A stretch of DNA of 64,000 nt, taken from the NCBI GenBank assembly GCA_035041965.1, contig JAPYMA010001375.1, positions 1 through 64,000 of the forward strand, read 5' to 3'. Both the position numbers and the translations under genes were made by a program. Positions 36,301 through 50,810 of this stretch are shown one piece after another. The number at the start of each line of letters is the position of its first letter. Within the stretch, counting starts at the first letter, position 1. The notes under the pieces are model-generated. The model did not search any database and was not told where the DNA came from. It saw only the letters and a program-made list of their open reading frames with translations. The DNA comes from Anisakis pegreffii. Lineage: Eukaryota; Nematoda; Chromadorea; Rhabditida; Anisakidae.

Positions 36301-39300
36301 TCTTTTTTTTCATCAAGTATATCTGTTGAAAAAAGTTTTTGGAGATCTCGGAATAATTTGTCTAATGGATAGCTTGACCTTCGCTGCGTTCCAAGAATTA
36401 CCTACGGAAAACAGTGTTTCGCTTCATGTGGTGATAGTGATAAAATATTGACGAAAGCAACTACTGTGTGATTTCGTTTTCAGAATCAGATTCGCTTAAT
36501 GTGGTGTTTAATTATTGCTTTTGCATGAGTAAACGATACGTACTCGTGCTGCAAACTTTCATAGTTAAATGCCAAATAACACAATTGGAAAAATACATAA
36601 GTAACATATGGCATGAATAAAGCCAACAACAATGTTTTTGAATTGAAATTGGAATAATGAAGTGGTTAATATTATTTATAGATAGTGAACATCGACACAG
36701 AATGTGTGCATAATCGTATCGTGGAACCGCGCAGGTCATCTGAACTTAACATGAAATTGTTGCGATTGATACGTTTAGCGATTTCGAGTGAAATTCTCAA
36801 ATTGCAACATCAAATCAGCGACTTCATTCAAAGGCTATTTGCCAATCGGTTAATTTTTCGTTTAGCTATGCACTGATGAGGCTTTGTTTTCTCATCAATG
36901 AGCCTTGCCCTATTTTCGACTTTTTTGAAAACTTTGATCCCATTTGATACGAGTGACGTGTTTGGATTGGTCTTATTTATCACTGTTTCATTTATAGTTT
37001 CATTAACATTTTCGTTTTACTTTCGCACGAGTCATCAAATCGCACAGCGTTCAATTGTTCATTGAATCAGTTTGTTTCTCTTCTTTGCTTTCTTTCATTC
37101 TCATATCCGTTGTCTGTTCATCAGCCAAAATACAAAAAAGCGATTTGCACCTGTCTCCAAGTGTTGTATGGTTACTGGAATTCCGACTGATGTTCAGTTG
37201 TCGTCTGGACAGTGCTGTCCAAGAGCTGTTGCCCAAACACATTTCACAAAATAAATCAAATGTTTTAGTCAGTCATGAAAAAGACTTATTGCCTGGATTG
37301 ACCTGGCTATCAAACGTTCATAACGTTGCTGGCCACAATGCTCGCGTTTCCGTGCACATTGCTTTAGCCTCAATTTACGCCATCCCGCTGGCTAGGCGAG
37401 CAGGCCAACCGAACACAACCGAGTAAATAATTAGTCGCCGTGAATACTTTACATAAATAAACGCAATCAAATACCAATTCAATGAATAATCATTACTCTA
37501 ATAAAATAAATATTCCGCCGATCGCTCACTACGATTGACGAAACAACCACTCGATGTCCAAGTAATTACCTAGACTTATATGGCTGTGAAACATTTATAA
37601 GGTTATTGGCCACAATGCGATTCTTCGCGTTTTGCTCGACCTTGCTTTCCCATTTCAGTTCCTTTCAAATTTCCTTTCCATCTCGTTCTCTGATCTTGTT
37701 GAAGATATTTCGAGCGATGTCTACCGCGTTCTTATCAGTTATTAATGTTATAAATATGCCTCGATTGGACAAGCCGGCAGTTGCTTCCAATCTTGTTGGC
37801 TGCAGTGCATTTTCGCTTCATTCTTTCAATTTATATCCTTATAAGACTCGTATCTTATTATTTACTCTTTTTCACATTCCTTGTATTATATCCGTAAAGT
37901 AGCGAGAGTGTTAACTGGATGTATCATTCAATGCGCATGCATTCATCACATGTTTACTTTTTGTACCACTGATAAGTATCGTTTATAATTGCTGAACGTC
38001 TTATTTTTAGATTCCTCCATCAGATTTTCTTCGATTTTGTTCATCCAGCACTCAGGAATGCATCGTTCTGTAATCAAAGCGCTATCAGTTCATTATATGA
38101 AATTCTCAAAATTCTACAAATCGCCGCCGCAAAAGATCTACAATTCGTAATTTTTTTTTGAAAATTATAATTATTGAATAAAATTCTTGCATGTCAATGC
38201 AATATTTCATAATTTCACGGCTATAACTTTTCGTCGTAGATGTAGATCATTATAGGTGCTGAATATCATTGATGCATTCTTACTGTTGATTTAGTAAGTG
38301 GGTGCACCAACGGTAGAGCTGGTGCTTAATATCGGTGTAATTCTTTTCGTTTATTTTCATCATCCGGTAGTTGATTGTTTTCATTTGCAGACTGAATTGA
38401 TGCATGATGTAAATTCGTTCATGGAGCGTATTCCAGATCGATTTTGGAAATATGATTCATTGGGGCTGCGAGATGAGATTATTGTTATAGTTGAATCTTT
38501 GAATGTTTGTTTTACACATATCAAAAGCATCTTCATCCATCCATCTGTGCAATTTTCATTTTAACTTCAATGATGACTATTACAGTATTGAGTTGAGGGA
38601 CTGAGATTGTGCTATTCTATTAAAGAGCATCAAGTGCATTTGATAGAGAGGTGTATTATTTAAGCGTATTCGTTCAGGGAGCAAATGCAGATGACTGGCT
38701 TGCGAAGGAGGTTGAATATCGACCAATTTGGATGGAGTGCGATGAAGTGGAACCGCATGAAGATTTCCGGAAATTAAGTGTTCGTCCAGTACATAAAGAT
38801 ATAATACGACCAGGTTCATTTTTTTTATCTCGCTCTTTCTTCAACAACATAACATCAATAAAAAAACAACATTATCCTTTGTGTAAATGAAATTGTAATT
38901 GAAATATTTTGAATGGTTATTGTATGTCAGTTTGAATGGTTGTTCCGTTATTGGACAATGTTGAATAGACATTTTGACGTTCGCAAAAATCAACTACACT
39001 AGGCCATTTGTTGCAACTGATCAATTATCTAACTTTGATTGATCCATGATTCCATTCTCGTCAAATGTTTATGCCACATATATCAACATGCATATCCAGT
39101 TATTTCAATGACACTTTAGGAAGGTTTAGTCCAAGCAGAAACGATTTTCTCAATGAGTAGTCTGCATCAAATCAATTACAAAATACTGCATTAGCAGAAA
39201 ATGTAATTACCATGCCTTGCTATTACCTTGCGACCTGTCTTCGTTCTCTGTGTGGGCGCAGGTCTACCGATCCATATTAGTAACATATTTTCAGAAAATA

Positions 39301-42300
39301 TAATACCATATTGATATATGGTAACATATTTTCAGCTATGCATGGTCGATATTGTTTCATGTTCTGAATTGTTTCAGTGCGGCCATTCTTGAGAAAAAAT
39401 AAAGATGATGAAAGTTTCCGTGATGTTGAGCAATATTTGGATATACAGTTCAGATTATTGCGTGAAGATCTGGTGAGTCCACTGCGTGATGGCATTGCCC
39501 TGTGGAAGCAGAATAAGAATGGTAGTGGTTATATTGCATGATAGCATTTTGCAGTGTTTCATTATTATTCTTTCGAACAAGCCATTTGCGAAATGGAACA
39601 ACGATAATCTTGGCGTATACTTTGGTATTTTTGGAAAGTCATGACGAATTGTTGTGAATTAGCTGTGCAATTCACCCAAATTTCTTGAAACACTGGAATG
39701 TGTGTTATCGGTTGTGCTCAAACAAAAGCAAAAGCAAAAAATGAAGCGAAAGATGAGGGCTAATTCGTTCCCCATGACCTGGCTGTGGTCCTGCTTGTAT
39801 GGTAGGTAGCTGAATATCGAATCAGGATAAATGGCAGTGGTAATTGTTCGTATTTCAGGGTACTACTCATCGGATTCGCAAGATGTACTTGAACAGTTAG
39901 ATTTATTCGTTATGAACTGTGTTCGCGTTGAAGGCCTTCAACTTAAACGCAGCAGTGGTCAGCTGTTTAGATATGTTAAGTTCCAGGTTATACTCTTTGA
40001 ATGCTTATTTTTAATATGCAACTTCTTAGAGCGCAACAAGTATGTCTTTACGTAGGGCACAACAAGTATGTCTTTACATTGAATTTAGGAATTAACTTCA
40101 CTTACTGTAAGTTCTATTTGAATGTATACTATCTGATTGAAAATATAACGAGTCACATTAAATGAAGATAACTTCAACAAATCTATTAATTGTTGCAGCG
40201 CTTTCCCATATCAGTTGAATGACTAATCCGAAAATACTCCTTAATCTGACTTCATCTGTTATGAATATGAGATGATTGTCGAAGTTTTCTATCTTAAATT
40301 ACGGATAATAATATCACATTTGGGTTTATTGTTTTCATATCCCATATAGATAGGATCTCTCCCATTTTGCAGCCCCCACTAGATTCGATGGACGGTTCAT
40401 CGCAAAAGCTTAAATTCGGACAGATGGTTGCATTGTCGAGTGATGAATTCGAAGGTAAAGACTATCATTGAAATAATAAATTACCTAAAATGTGTTTTAA
40501 GATCATTTTGTTCCTGTCTTCGTCCAGTCATCCATCACGCCATTCCTTTAATGGTTCATGTGTATGTTTGGTTATTGGTATAATTGTGAAGACTCTTTTT
40601 TCTTTCTTTGTACTGTAATAAAGTTCGATGAATCATTTGATGATTCCAATCATAGATGATCGTAAAATCTATGAAAATGGTCGTATAATAAGGAATTGAG
40701 TTGCGAATTTTTATTTATTAATCGGCTGTTTTTAAACTTATGAAATTGATAGAAAGTTTTTGATTTATTCGAAATTCCTTATGTTACAGAAGAAGCTTTA
40801 TTTGCAACGGTAGTGGAACGACCAGATGAGCATTCAGTTATTGATAGAATCGGTTTGTCGTTTTGCGAAGAATCTGAAGCACAGGTATCAAGATCCAAAA
40901 TATATACACTCGTAGAATCGAGTGCTTATTTTGAAATGTATGAACATGTCCTTAAAGTGCTCAAGGTTATTGTTTCTTACTTCGTATTTCCATTCGTTTT
41001 GATTTGTCAGTTACATTACACTAATTCATTGTTTGATGTTATTCCTACTGAAATTGACAGCATTAATTGTTGTTCGATAGTTGAATTCTGTTTCATTCCA
41101 ACTCTTTCAGGAATATGACAATAATAAGCCGATGCCATTCGAAAGGTATTTGATAAATTGTGAGACGAATGTCGAAAAACCAGCTTATTTGAGAGCTGTC
41201 ACTCCGACTGGTAATGATTGAAATGAGATCGATGCATTCTCTTTTAAAACTTCATATTTGTACTAATCTTATGAATCGACTCATACCAGTTGGAAATAAA
41301 TATACCAGTTTTATCTACACAATTAGATTTTCTTTTGTGGCTACCGACGCAGTGGCAGACAACTCAGCAACCACCGAACGTGCCCATCAGTCGGGGCTAG
41401 CGAAAATACCAGTGATGGTACTGATTTTTGGTAACCGCCGACTGACCGGCATCTTTCGATTTCGATCGGTGGCCATCGATTGATCGTACTGTATACAGAA
41501 GCCTCTAATGAAGAAAACGCTTTTCAATTATTTTCAAATTGATCACCCAAATTTCGAGTGTTGTTACTATCAGTTTTCATGTTCATTGCTTTCCAGCGAA
41601 TTGCTGAACACCTGTTCTATTCTACAGGTGATCAAATACCAACGAAAACGTTAAGTATATTCGGTAAGAAGTATGATGTGGATAAACTGATGTACAAACT
41701 AGATGGTGATTCGCTGAACATTAATTACACTCAGCGTGATGCACTCATCAATGCTCTTACCAAAGAATTTGCGCTTATTCAGGGTCCTCCTGGCACAGGT
41801 ATCATTCTTTGAAATGTTCTTTAACTCATATTCCTCAAAATTCTGATGCGATTGTTCAGATGTGATTTGAAGCACATTTTCAATCTGTCAGCATCGATCG
41901 ATACCAACAGATGTGAACGATCGTCATCTCTGCGAATCGCTTTAATAAATTTTAGGGAAATCGTTTGTTGGACGACTCATTGTTCGCATTCTAATTGAAA
42001 ATATAAATTTATGGAACGTAACGCGCAGACATCCCTTACTGGTTGTTTGCTATACAAATCATGCACTCGATCACTTTCTTGAGGGTCTCGTTGGTGACTT
42101 TCCACATTATGATAAAAACGTTAACAGCGATTATCCAACTATGGTGCGATTGGGTACGCGATGTAAAAACGAAAAAATTGAGAAGTTTGTGTCTTTCGTT
42201 TATACTTTTTCCCGTTTTTTTTTACTGATGCAATCGAAAGTGATCATCGAAATTGACGTATTCTTTTGCATGATTGCGAAAGTTTACTCTGATTGCTGCA

Positions 42301-45300
42301 TCACAGTAATGTTTCGTCGAAACGTTATTTTTAATCGATCTCACATCATTCATTCATATGAGTTTGCAAGCATTCATTAAATGAGCGATTGTTTAAAGGT
42401 TTGTAAAGGCGAGTGTGACGCAAGAATATGAAAAACTTATCAGTGAAGTTGATAGACTTAAAGTACGTCAATTTATGCATTGCTCTTAAATGTGTTGCAA
42501 TTGTGTTGAGCAAAATATGTTGAAATTATTCGTGCTTCAATGAATGTTTTGAGTGCTCTCATTGAGAGTCCTGTTGGTTGTTATCAGAAAAAGTCGCAGA
42601 TTACAAGATCGCGATGCAACTATAATACTAAGCATTCAAGTAATAGTAACAGGGATAATTTATAATAGTAAGGAGTTTGGAATTGTGTTGTCGGCGGCGA
42701 GTTGACGCGGTGGATGGCACCGAAGAAGTTTTGTTCTTGAGTCTCTCTTTGTTCGTCAATTTCTGACAATGTTTGTTAGAGTATTTACCGAAAAGAAATC
42801 CTCCAGGCACGGAGAGTGATGGGAAAACGTGCCAAGATTCTCGATGACATTGTAACTCGATCAGCGATTCTTTTCAAAAGTAAATCTGAAATCATCAGTT
42901 ATCAGCTGTTATCCACGGTGATATCGAATAAACACAAGGGTCAACTTAGCCGTCTACGAAAAACACCCGAAGGATTGATGACAGTATGAATGCAGCTTCA
43001 TTTTCTACTATTTCAGTCCTTTCCTCTCAACGATAAAGTAGCTGATTTTGGAAGAAAGAAGACAAATTCTCTTGAATTTCAGATTTTCCGTGGAATTCAG
43101 TACATTTTATCGAAGTAAATAATTGATTGAGGAAATTGAAATGAGTCTAAAGTACTATTCCTGACTTGAACCTGAATATGCATCATAAAGCTAGCAGTTG
43201 CTTTTAGCTAGATGAAGCGTTGGCTAAATGGCTTTCCATTGAATCTCGAAATCCCGAATGCGAAACCAACAGTACCGAATCAAGATCTGATAATGGGAAT
43301 GAGGTTAATTTTGCTGAACTCTTGATTATTTGTACATAGATTCATATTTCAATCATTACAATGTGTCGCATTTAACATTTTAATCTGCGAAGACAGTTCT
43401 GGCGTTGTAATGATAATTTTGGAATTTGCTTAATTCAAGTTCAGCATTTCTCATTCGTTTCAAAATATGTATGAGTTTGTTTCATCACGAGAGTATTATT
43501 GTGTAATTAACAAAATTGGAAAAGGTATTTAAACTTATAGAGCAATAGAAATCTTGCTTCAAAAGGCGATGCTCTGGGATCAGATGAATGGGATGTCAGT
43601 GAAGATATAAATGATAATGCATCATCGTCAAAAACAGATCCTCACGAAACCGGATGTGACAATTTTGATGGATTTGACAGTTATGATGATAATGGTGGCG
43701 ATAAACGATGTATGAATTGGAAGCAAATTGAGGTAATGATTATTTTATTATGATGCTGTACGATGTTTGATCGTTGGTTTGGTACAACATTAGTTGATGG
43801 CATTTACAAGGATTCTCATCTGGTATAATGTCTATTTTCAATGTTCGTCGGATAGCAAGTTTTTGGTTAGGGTGGGGGGAGGGATCCAGATCAAAGGGAT
43901 GAGGAGAAAGTTAGCCGGGGGATCCCTCGGAAAGCAGCTCGTTCAGAGAGGGAACTCCGACCAGAAAGTTGGGAAGCGAGAATTTCGAGGAATCGCTCCT
44001 CATCGGAGGCACTCTTTTCGTTGAACACTGATCGTAAATGCGTAAACATACGATTGTATATAGAATTTTCGTACTGAACGAAGCAACATGTTCAGTGGAG
44101 TATTCCGTGTGTTATTGAATATCAAAACTATAATGCATAGGAGGCGTTGATGCAAGCGGAAGAAGGAACTAATGAATATTATCACAGTGGAGTGTGGGAT
44201 ATAGTTGAGAATGAACGAAAAGCGTCTCGTGTGCTCATCTTCTCTGCGAGCACTTACCAAGATGGTTCAAAGAAAACGGTTGTTGTTTTCTTCGTTCTGC
44301 TTCAATTCAGTCTTTGTGAGCAATACTCGTCAACGTATCAGTGATAAAAATCAAAAGCTTTCTCGAGCTTCAGCTTAACAATACATTCATCAAATTGATG
44401 TGCAAGTGGATAATTCATTTCATTATTACGATCTAGCGACGACGTACACATTTTCGAACGATGACAGTAATAATAAGAATAAGAGGCGATCATGATAATG
44501 TTGGTACGTTGTGTGAGCCTCAGATATAAATAAGTGCGTAAAATTATGCATTTGTATCAGTTGTTTTATACATCTATTCATGTTTGATATAATATTTGTC
44601 TTCTAAATTTGCATTCTTCACCGTGTATGTTCAGATTCGGTACGATAAGAACATAGTTGCGAAACTTAAAGCATGCAAGGAGGAGATTCTGAAGGTGATC
44701 CCCATTAACGAATTTTGGTTCATTTTTAGCCATTTTTAAGTGGTATACATCATTGCATGTTCTAATGCATCGTTCAGACATTCTGGAGACTCGATTTCTG
44801 TATACGTTGTATTTGTTCTCGCTGTTATTTGCAGTTAATCGATGAGCGATAGCGTTCGCTGATCATCTGATGATAATAGTGATGAAACCGTTTTGTTTTT
44901 GTTGTTATTAGAGACTTTCCCCTGTATCCGAACTTTCCCACATACAAACGGTCGAGTAGCGGTTGAGATTGTGTGCAGTGAGTGATTGATTGCCTTGGAA
45001 GATAATATCGATCCGTTCTTGTTCGATTCTAGCAAGAAAGAAAAAAGGTTTAACGGTGATTGATTTGATGTTTGAGTGCGAGAAAACTAAAATAATTGTG
45101 CTATTTATTTCATTCCTATTCCATTGAATATGCGGGTAATTCCGGTTGGCAATACAGTTTTGCAAAGAAAACAAAATACGTAAATTGATAATGGTAAGAG
45201 TGTTTTGAGTGCTTATTCTACTGTTGCAAGAAATTGTTGATAAATTTGTAAATGAAGAAGAAAAGTTGATCGAATTTTGATGATGAAAATTTAATGGCTC

Positions 45301-48300
45301 GATCTAGCTTTGAGCAGTAATCAGAAAAACGTTAGCAAGTCATTTGGGAAAAACAGAAAAAGGTCTTTGTGTCCCGCATTGCTTTGTGTGTCCTGCAATA
45401 ACTCACCGAGAGTTTCGAATCCAAAAGCGTTGCGAAGAAATGCTGGTTGAGCGAAAGAAAATTGTTTTTATTGAGAGATATATTTTATCTGATTGTGTGT
45501 GGGTTTAATTAGGGAAACTGGTTGGCAGGTAGATTGTGCTTAAATTAGGTCCTTATCCTCCATCCTAATCAACAGTCGCGAACGATGAAGATTTTCAGAA
45601 GAATTTAACCAGACAAATAATTTCCGTTAACGAATGAACCTAAGTGCCAAAAGGTTAGAATCCGGCCACTTTCCGATCCCAGTGTCGAGATAAAATGCCG
45701 GTGTAATCATAAATCGATCATAAATGGAGGACAAAGCAACGATGGTGATAAAAAAGAAGGCCGGAATGGTGACATTATGAAATTTTGTGCACTAAGTTTT
45801 GGCAAAAGAAGTCTGAGGTGGCGCCTTACAATCATTCATCAATTCCCCACTAGATGATTAAAAAACAAAAATTCCTGAATGAGAATGGACTGGGAATGAT
45901 TGATGTATAACTGAAGATGAGTGTGCTGTCAAAGTTATAAAAAATCTGTGTTTTTGTCGAATCACCAAATCGCACTGTCCCCGGATCCCCCACAAACACT
46001 AGTTCGGATACGGAGGAACAGACATTGTCGTTAAAGTAGCAGTTCGCATAAATATTGTCGTATAGTTGGCATTGTCACTATCGTTAAAGTAACAGTCTTG
46101 TTATAATAGGCAACGGCATTGAGCAAAGAAGAAGCGGAATCGATAAAAGATGTGAATGAATTAGATCGAAATCGCCGGTGGATGTTGTATGCATACTGGA
46201 TTAAGCAACTGAAACAGTGGGCTGAAAAAGGATTGAAGAACCTTCTGGAGCAGTATCAAAAACATATGATCGTTGTTAAGGAAACCTATGAAAGGATTGA
46301 TGAAATCGTTTTGAGCCGATCATTAGTAAATTTTATTTCCGTTTTTTCGTTTGATTCTATTTTCGGCATTTTCAAGAGTGCTTCCGAAAAAATGGATCAA
46401 CAGCTATCACTCCTGTTCCATCTATATATTGAGAGTTTTTTCATGGAAGGTCTGGATAATAGGCTTCTTGAAAATCTCTTACGAACTTGTTGATAAACTT
46501 CATCACATTCGCTTGAACAGCGAAAAAGAGTTGAATGACACAAAGTTATGTGTTGAGAAGTGATAGATATGAATAATTAATTTGAGATAATCGGCGCGAC
46601 CACAACGGGTGCTGCAAAAAATCGTTCTTTACTGCAACGAATCGGCTGTCCAATTGTTATTGTTGAAGAGGCGGCTGAGGTGTTAGAGGCACATATTCTG
46701 TCGAGTATTGTTGAGTCGTGTAAACATGCTATCCTTATTGGCGATCATCAACAGTTAAGACCCAATCCAGGTGGATGCTTTCACTTCCATTTATTCCTTG
46801 AATTACAGCCTCACTGGATTTTGAGTCAGTAGCGTTGCGTTTAGTGTTATGCTGACGTCCGGAAACATGTGATGGAGTTTGCATTAGGAAGCGTATTCGA
46901 CGCAGAAAGGACAACACTGAAACAATTATTGTGAACTTTAAACTTGCGTACTAATATTCTTTACTTTGTGGAATTTTTCGTCGCCTCTAACGTCGAAAAG
47001 ACAACTTATGATGATGTGATCAGCATCGCAGCCATCATTCGCTATTTGTTTTTCGTTTTCAATCGCATCAGTCTTATTACTGGTTTATTATTCAGTTATA
47101 GTATGTCGCATTCATTTTGTTAAACTCAAATGCAAGAATTCTTAGATATTAAAATCGCTTACGTTATTTTGATTGATTATAAATTATCGCGAATATTAAT
47201 GCTTGGACAATTCATTCAATTCTAAGAGATATATCTTTGTTCTAAAATATTTGATGCATTTTTTGCTTGCATATAAAATAAGCATGTAAGATCCAATTTG
47301 CTTCCTCTTTTTCACGAAATTTCTAGTAATGAATCAGATTCAAATAAAAGTTCCTTGATATTTTGAAAGGTTTTTTCACTGATAGTGAGTTATCGATGTT
47401 TCTTTTCTTGCACCTGTCAAATTAGTTTTCAAAACTGGGCGTACGCGAGCTAAAAATGATCTACTGCTCAAGTAGTATCAGCATATTGCAGTGATATTAT
47501 TGTGATGATTATGCATCAGAATTTTTAGACAAGTGTCATGATATATGATGATTGTTTTAGCTGTGCACGTGTTAGCTAAACAATATAAACTGGAAATCTC
47601 AATGTTCGAACGCCTCATCAAGAACAATTATCCGTGCAGTACATTACTCTATCAGCATCGTATGGCACCTTGCATATCGGATACGTTAATGCCGCATTTT
47701 TATCCGTTGCTTGAGAATGCTGATGTAGTGAAGGAGTATCCGGATGTGAAAGGTGAAGTTAGTCTTATAGTGCAGTATTTCTGAGTGGGACATGCTGAGA
47801 AGCAAGCAATGTTATTGTTTTTATGTCATCGAAAGTGTTCTTCCAGAAACGGTCGTAAAAATTAATGCTTCTGTTGTGTGCTATGATGTGATAAGAGAGC
47901 TTATGAAGCACTTTCTCTGTGATCGTCCAATTTTTATAGGTTGTGCTACGAATATATTTATGTTTTGTCATCGTCAACCTGAGACACCGATCTCTTCTTT
48001 ATCTCATCGTAATGAGTTTGAAGGCGATTTCGCATTCGCATTGTTTAATTATCTCCTTCAACAGGGTTATTCCCCTAATCAGGTAATTTGTCGTTTTTTC
48101 ATTCATCTTTGTTATTCCTAGAAATGACTAAATTTCTTTCCGCTTTCATCAGTTTTTTAATTGAAAATAATTCTTAAAGCTATTTATTCAAAGATTCTCA
48201 AAAATTGCGCATAAGTCAGAGACGAAATTCACAAATCGGAGATCCCGGAAATACGATCATCTTGAAAAAGAAGCAAAGAGCAGCTGTTGTATCTGCTTTT

Positions 48301-49322
48301 ATATTCTGAATATATTTGGTGAAAATTTCGGTATATTTTGATGTGGGTGTTTATTATGTTATGTTTATTAATGTTGATTATGTTTATTAATTTGACTCAT
48401 TACCGATGTGTAAATATCGCCTTTTTAGATAACAATATTGTGTACTTATGCGGCGCAAACTGGTTATGTGAAAAGTTTGTTGGATAAACGTTTGCAGTTA
48501 GCAGGCGATTATCCGAAAGTCGATAATGTCGACGCGTATCAAGGCGAGGAGAATGATATCGTAATATTATCACTTGTACGATCTTCTCCATATAATACTA
48601 TTGGATTTCTTGCGGTAATTTTTCGTTTCTATTTAATTCGTATTCGATAATGGAGCGATAGCTTACTTCTTAACGCTATTGATTACCAGTTCAAATAACT
48701 GGTGAAACATCGAGTAAATCAAAATAAAATATGTTTTCTAGTGTGAATACAAAACAAAATAAAAAGGCAACTTCTTCAAATTAATCCGTTTGTCAAGTTT
48801 TTCTAAACCGCTTTAATGTAATTTAATCGGAGTGGAATACTCCTGTATCGCTTGAATTGATAAACGTAAACTACACTTGAAGAATCCAAATCGAATATGT
48901 GTTGCTCTATCGCGTGCTAAAATTGGTTTCTATATGATTGGTAATATTGATTTCTTGGCGTATCATTCACATCTTTGGGCTAAAATTGCAAAATCCTTGG
49001 AAGATATCGACGCGTTAGGAGACGCGTTTCCCATTATTTGTAACAAGCATGGCAATGTGAAGGTATCGTTTTTTTAAGTTCTGTTTTCTTTAGAAGTATT
49101 CAACTTTTTCTCATTGAGGAAATTTTGCTGCAATTTTATTTGAAAATTCGACCATCAATAAACTTGCACTATTTGAGTCAAAACGCAGGACGTAATAAAT
49201 TAAGTTGTTTATCTTTGAAACATGAGTTGCTGGTTTCTTTTTAGTTAATTCACGATGTCGATGAATTTTATCTGAAATTGCCGAACGATGGATGTTGCAT
49301 CGAAAGTGAAAGTGACTATTAA
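33386..49322 (+). CDS. znfx-1: ZNFX1-type superfamily 1 RNA helicase lacking zinc fingers
   Basis: Thirty exons were modelled: 33386-33593, 34139-34357, 35077-35361, 35475-35669, 36318-36430, 36682-36848, 38011-38146, 38391-38504, 38678-38813, 39378-39521, 39859-39986, 40373-40454, 40790-40965, 41111-41210, 41628-41798, 41956-42188, 42409-42462, 42807-42983, 43208-43303, 43541-43732, 44141-44278, 44635-44694, 46110-46325, 46450-46551, 46587-46770, 47561-47752, 47940-48082, 48429-48614, 48883-49062, 49245-49322 (4605 nt, 1534 aa, all phases join). Signatures: [24 protein letters not shown], Walker [75 protein letters not shown] and [10 protein letters not shown], all as in ZNFX1. In worms ZNFX-1 acts in germ granules in small-RNA inheritance; in vertebrates it senses viral RNA. 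The frame stops 26 codons into the last exon, where NF-X1 fingers should start. The exon 24 start and the 5' end are least certain. Confidence 0.9.
36849..38010 (+). other. long intron 6 of the helicase
   Basis: 1.16 kb with two long plus-strand open frames (around 37055-37426 and 37606-37902) that match no family I know and do not fit the phase of the flanking exons. Treated as non-coding. Confidence 0.4.
44695..46109 (+). other. long intron 22 of the helicase
   Basis: A 1.4-kb intron without recognisable coding sequence or a confident repeat. A short direct repeat (TCGTTAAAGTAGCAGT and TCGTTAAAGTAACAGT) lies near its 3' end, about 46029-46096. Confidence 0.4.
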
Positions 49323-50810
49323 GGAATGGATACAGTAATAGTGCGTGCTCTTTACTAATTGCACCTGTTCACTCATCGTATTGTGCAGTAAATGAATTGA
49401 TAGTGATTATTTGAAGGATGCGATTTATGTTTGGGTTGTTCTTTGATCAAATTGTTTCATACATAATGTTTGCGATTACTTATCAGATTTTGGAGTTCTC
49501 TTTCAGTTCAGACTGATAATCCGAATAAGAAAGTGCTCATATTGTGCACTGATACAAAGAAATAATCGTCTGCTTACCACTTCGCTCAGAAGTTTGCTCA
49601 AATATATAACGATTGATTTGTCAAAATGTAATATTATTTTAAATAATACTTTATGTAATCAAGATTGTTTTTTTTAATCGTTATATTATGTTCATTCCAT
49701 CTTGATGATCTTATAATTGTTTTTTTAATAGCTTTGAAAAAATTAGAATTCATAGGTAGATTAAAATGTGAAATTAAATGGTAAGTAGTTAGTTGTTTCA
49801 CGCTGTCAGGCTCATCAGAATTTATATCACTTAACGACAGTTGGAACATGATGATATCTTCGGAGATTTTTTAAAATTATCTGTTGCTTGTTTCATAGAC
49901 AGATTTTGTTGCTTGTGATATCCTGGAATTGAATTTTTTTTGTGATATCCTGGAACTGTGCAAAATTGGACGATCAATCTTTTGATTCCTTCAGGCATTC
50001 TTGAGACAGCAAATGCAAATAATCGAGCGTTCTTTGTGAATGTTTTCATTCAAATATTGTCATTAAATGAATTTATTCATGAGTGTATCTCTTACAACTA
50101 AAATCAACCACAGAAATTGTTTTGGTTTGATTTGTTGGTGCGCATCGGCATTTGATGAGTTGTTCTGATCGGCTCATCGTTAAAGTGGATCAACCCAGCC
50201 GAGCGATCGTTTGATTTGAAAATGTTTGTGTGTAATGAAATTAGCACGAGGACGTCCCATGAGCTCTCCTCCTCGCCCTCGTGACCTCTCAGCGAAGGCA
50301 GAATTTCTAAGCAGGCTTTTGAACTAGGATCGCTGCAAACGGAAATTCTCATTTTCACCAGTGCTATTAATATCTTAAGGTATTGGAAGCAGATCCGAAG
50401 TCACTGACGGACAAATTTATTGCCGTCAGCTAAGCATTCAATGATGGCTCTCTGGTGAGCCAACAAACATGTAAAAACAGTCGTTGAGGGCAGATTTGTC
50501 ATACGTGCATGTGTAATGTACGAAACGTTGTCAACCTGAAATTTCCACCAATCAGTCATTCGTGGTCCATTTTTACAATCTGTGTGCACTATTCAGTGCA
50601 GGCTTGGTGTTTCACAATCACATGCATCTCTTGACTGCACAAGAATAAAGTGTTAATGAATTTATAGAAGGCCAACGTGAATGCAAATATAATTTTCAAA
50701 AGACATTATTGGTTACAGACAATACACTTGATCGTCGAGTTACCAGTGCAGTCGCACATTACAATCAGTCATTCGGAATGCTTGTTGATCATTTGAATGG
50801 ATTGTTGAAC
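49323..50810. other. convergent 3' spacer
   Basis: The helicase (plus) and the lectin receptor (minus) converge here. No NF-X1-type zinc-finger exon was recognised downstream of the helicase stop. A minus-strand AATAAA (TTTATT at 50416-50421) could be the receptor poly(A) signal, about 390 bases after its stop. Confidence 0.45.

Noticed and set aside
37055..37426. 123-codon open frame in helicase intron 6
   Set aside because: It does not fit the flanking exon phases and the translation matches nothing known; the phase-correct exon is 38011-38146.
41340..41480. GC-rich block in helicase intron 14 with CAGTGATGG-like words
   Set aside because: Might be another MITE, but ends and target duplication could not be defined.
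43860..44010. GC-rich block in helicase intron 20 considered as an rRNA or repeat fragment
   Set aside because: No conserved rRNA words in order, only a 9-bp inverted GAGGGATCC pair.
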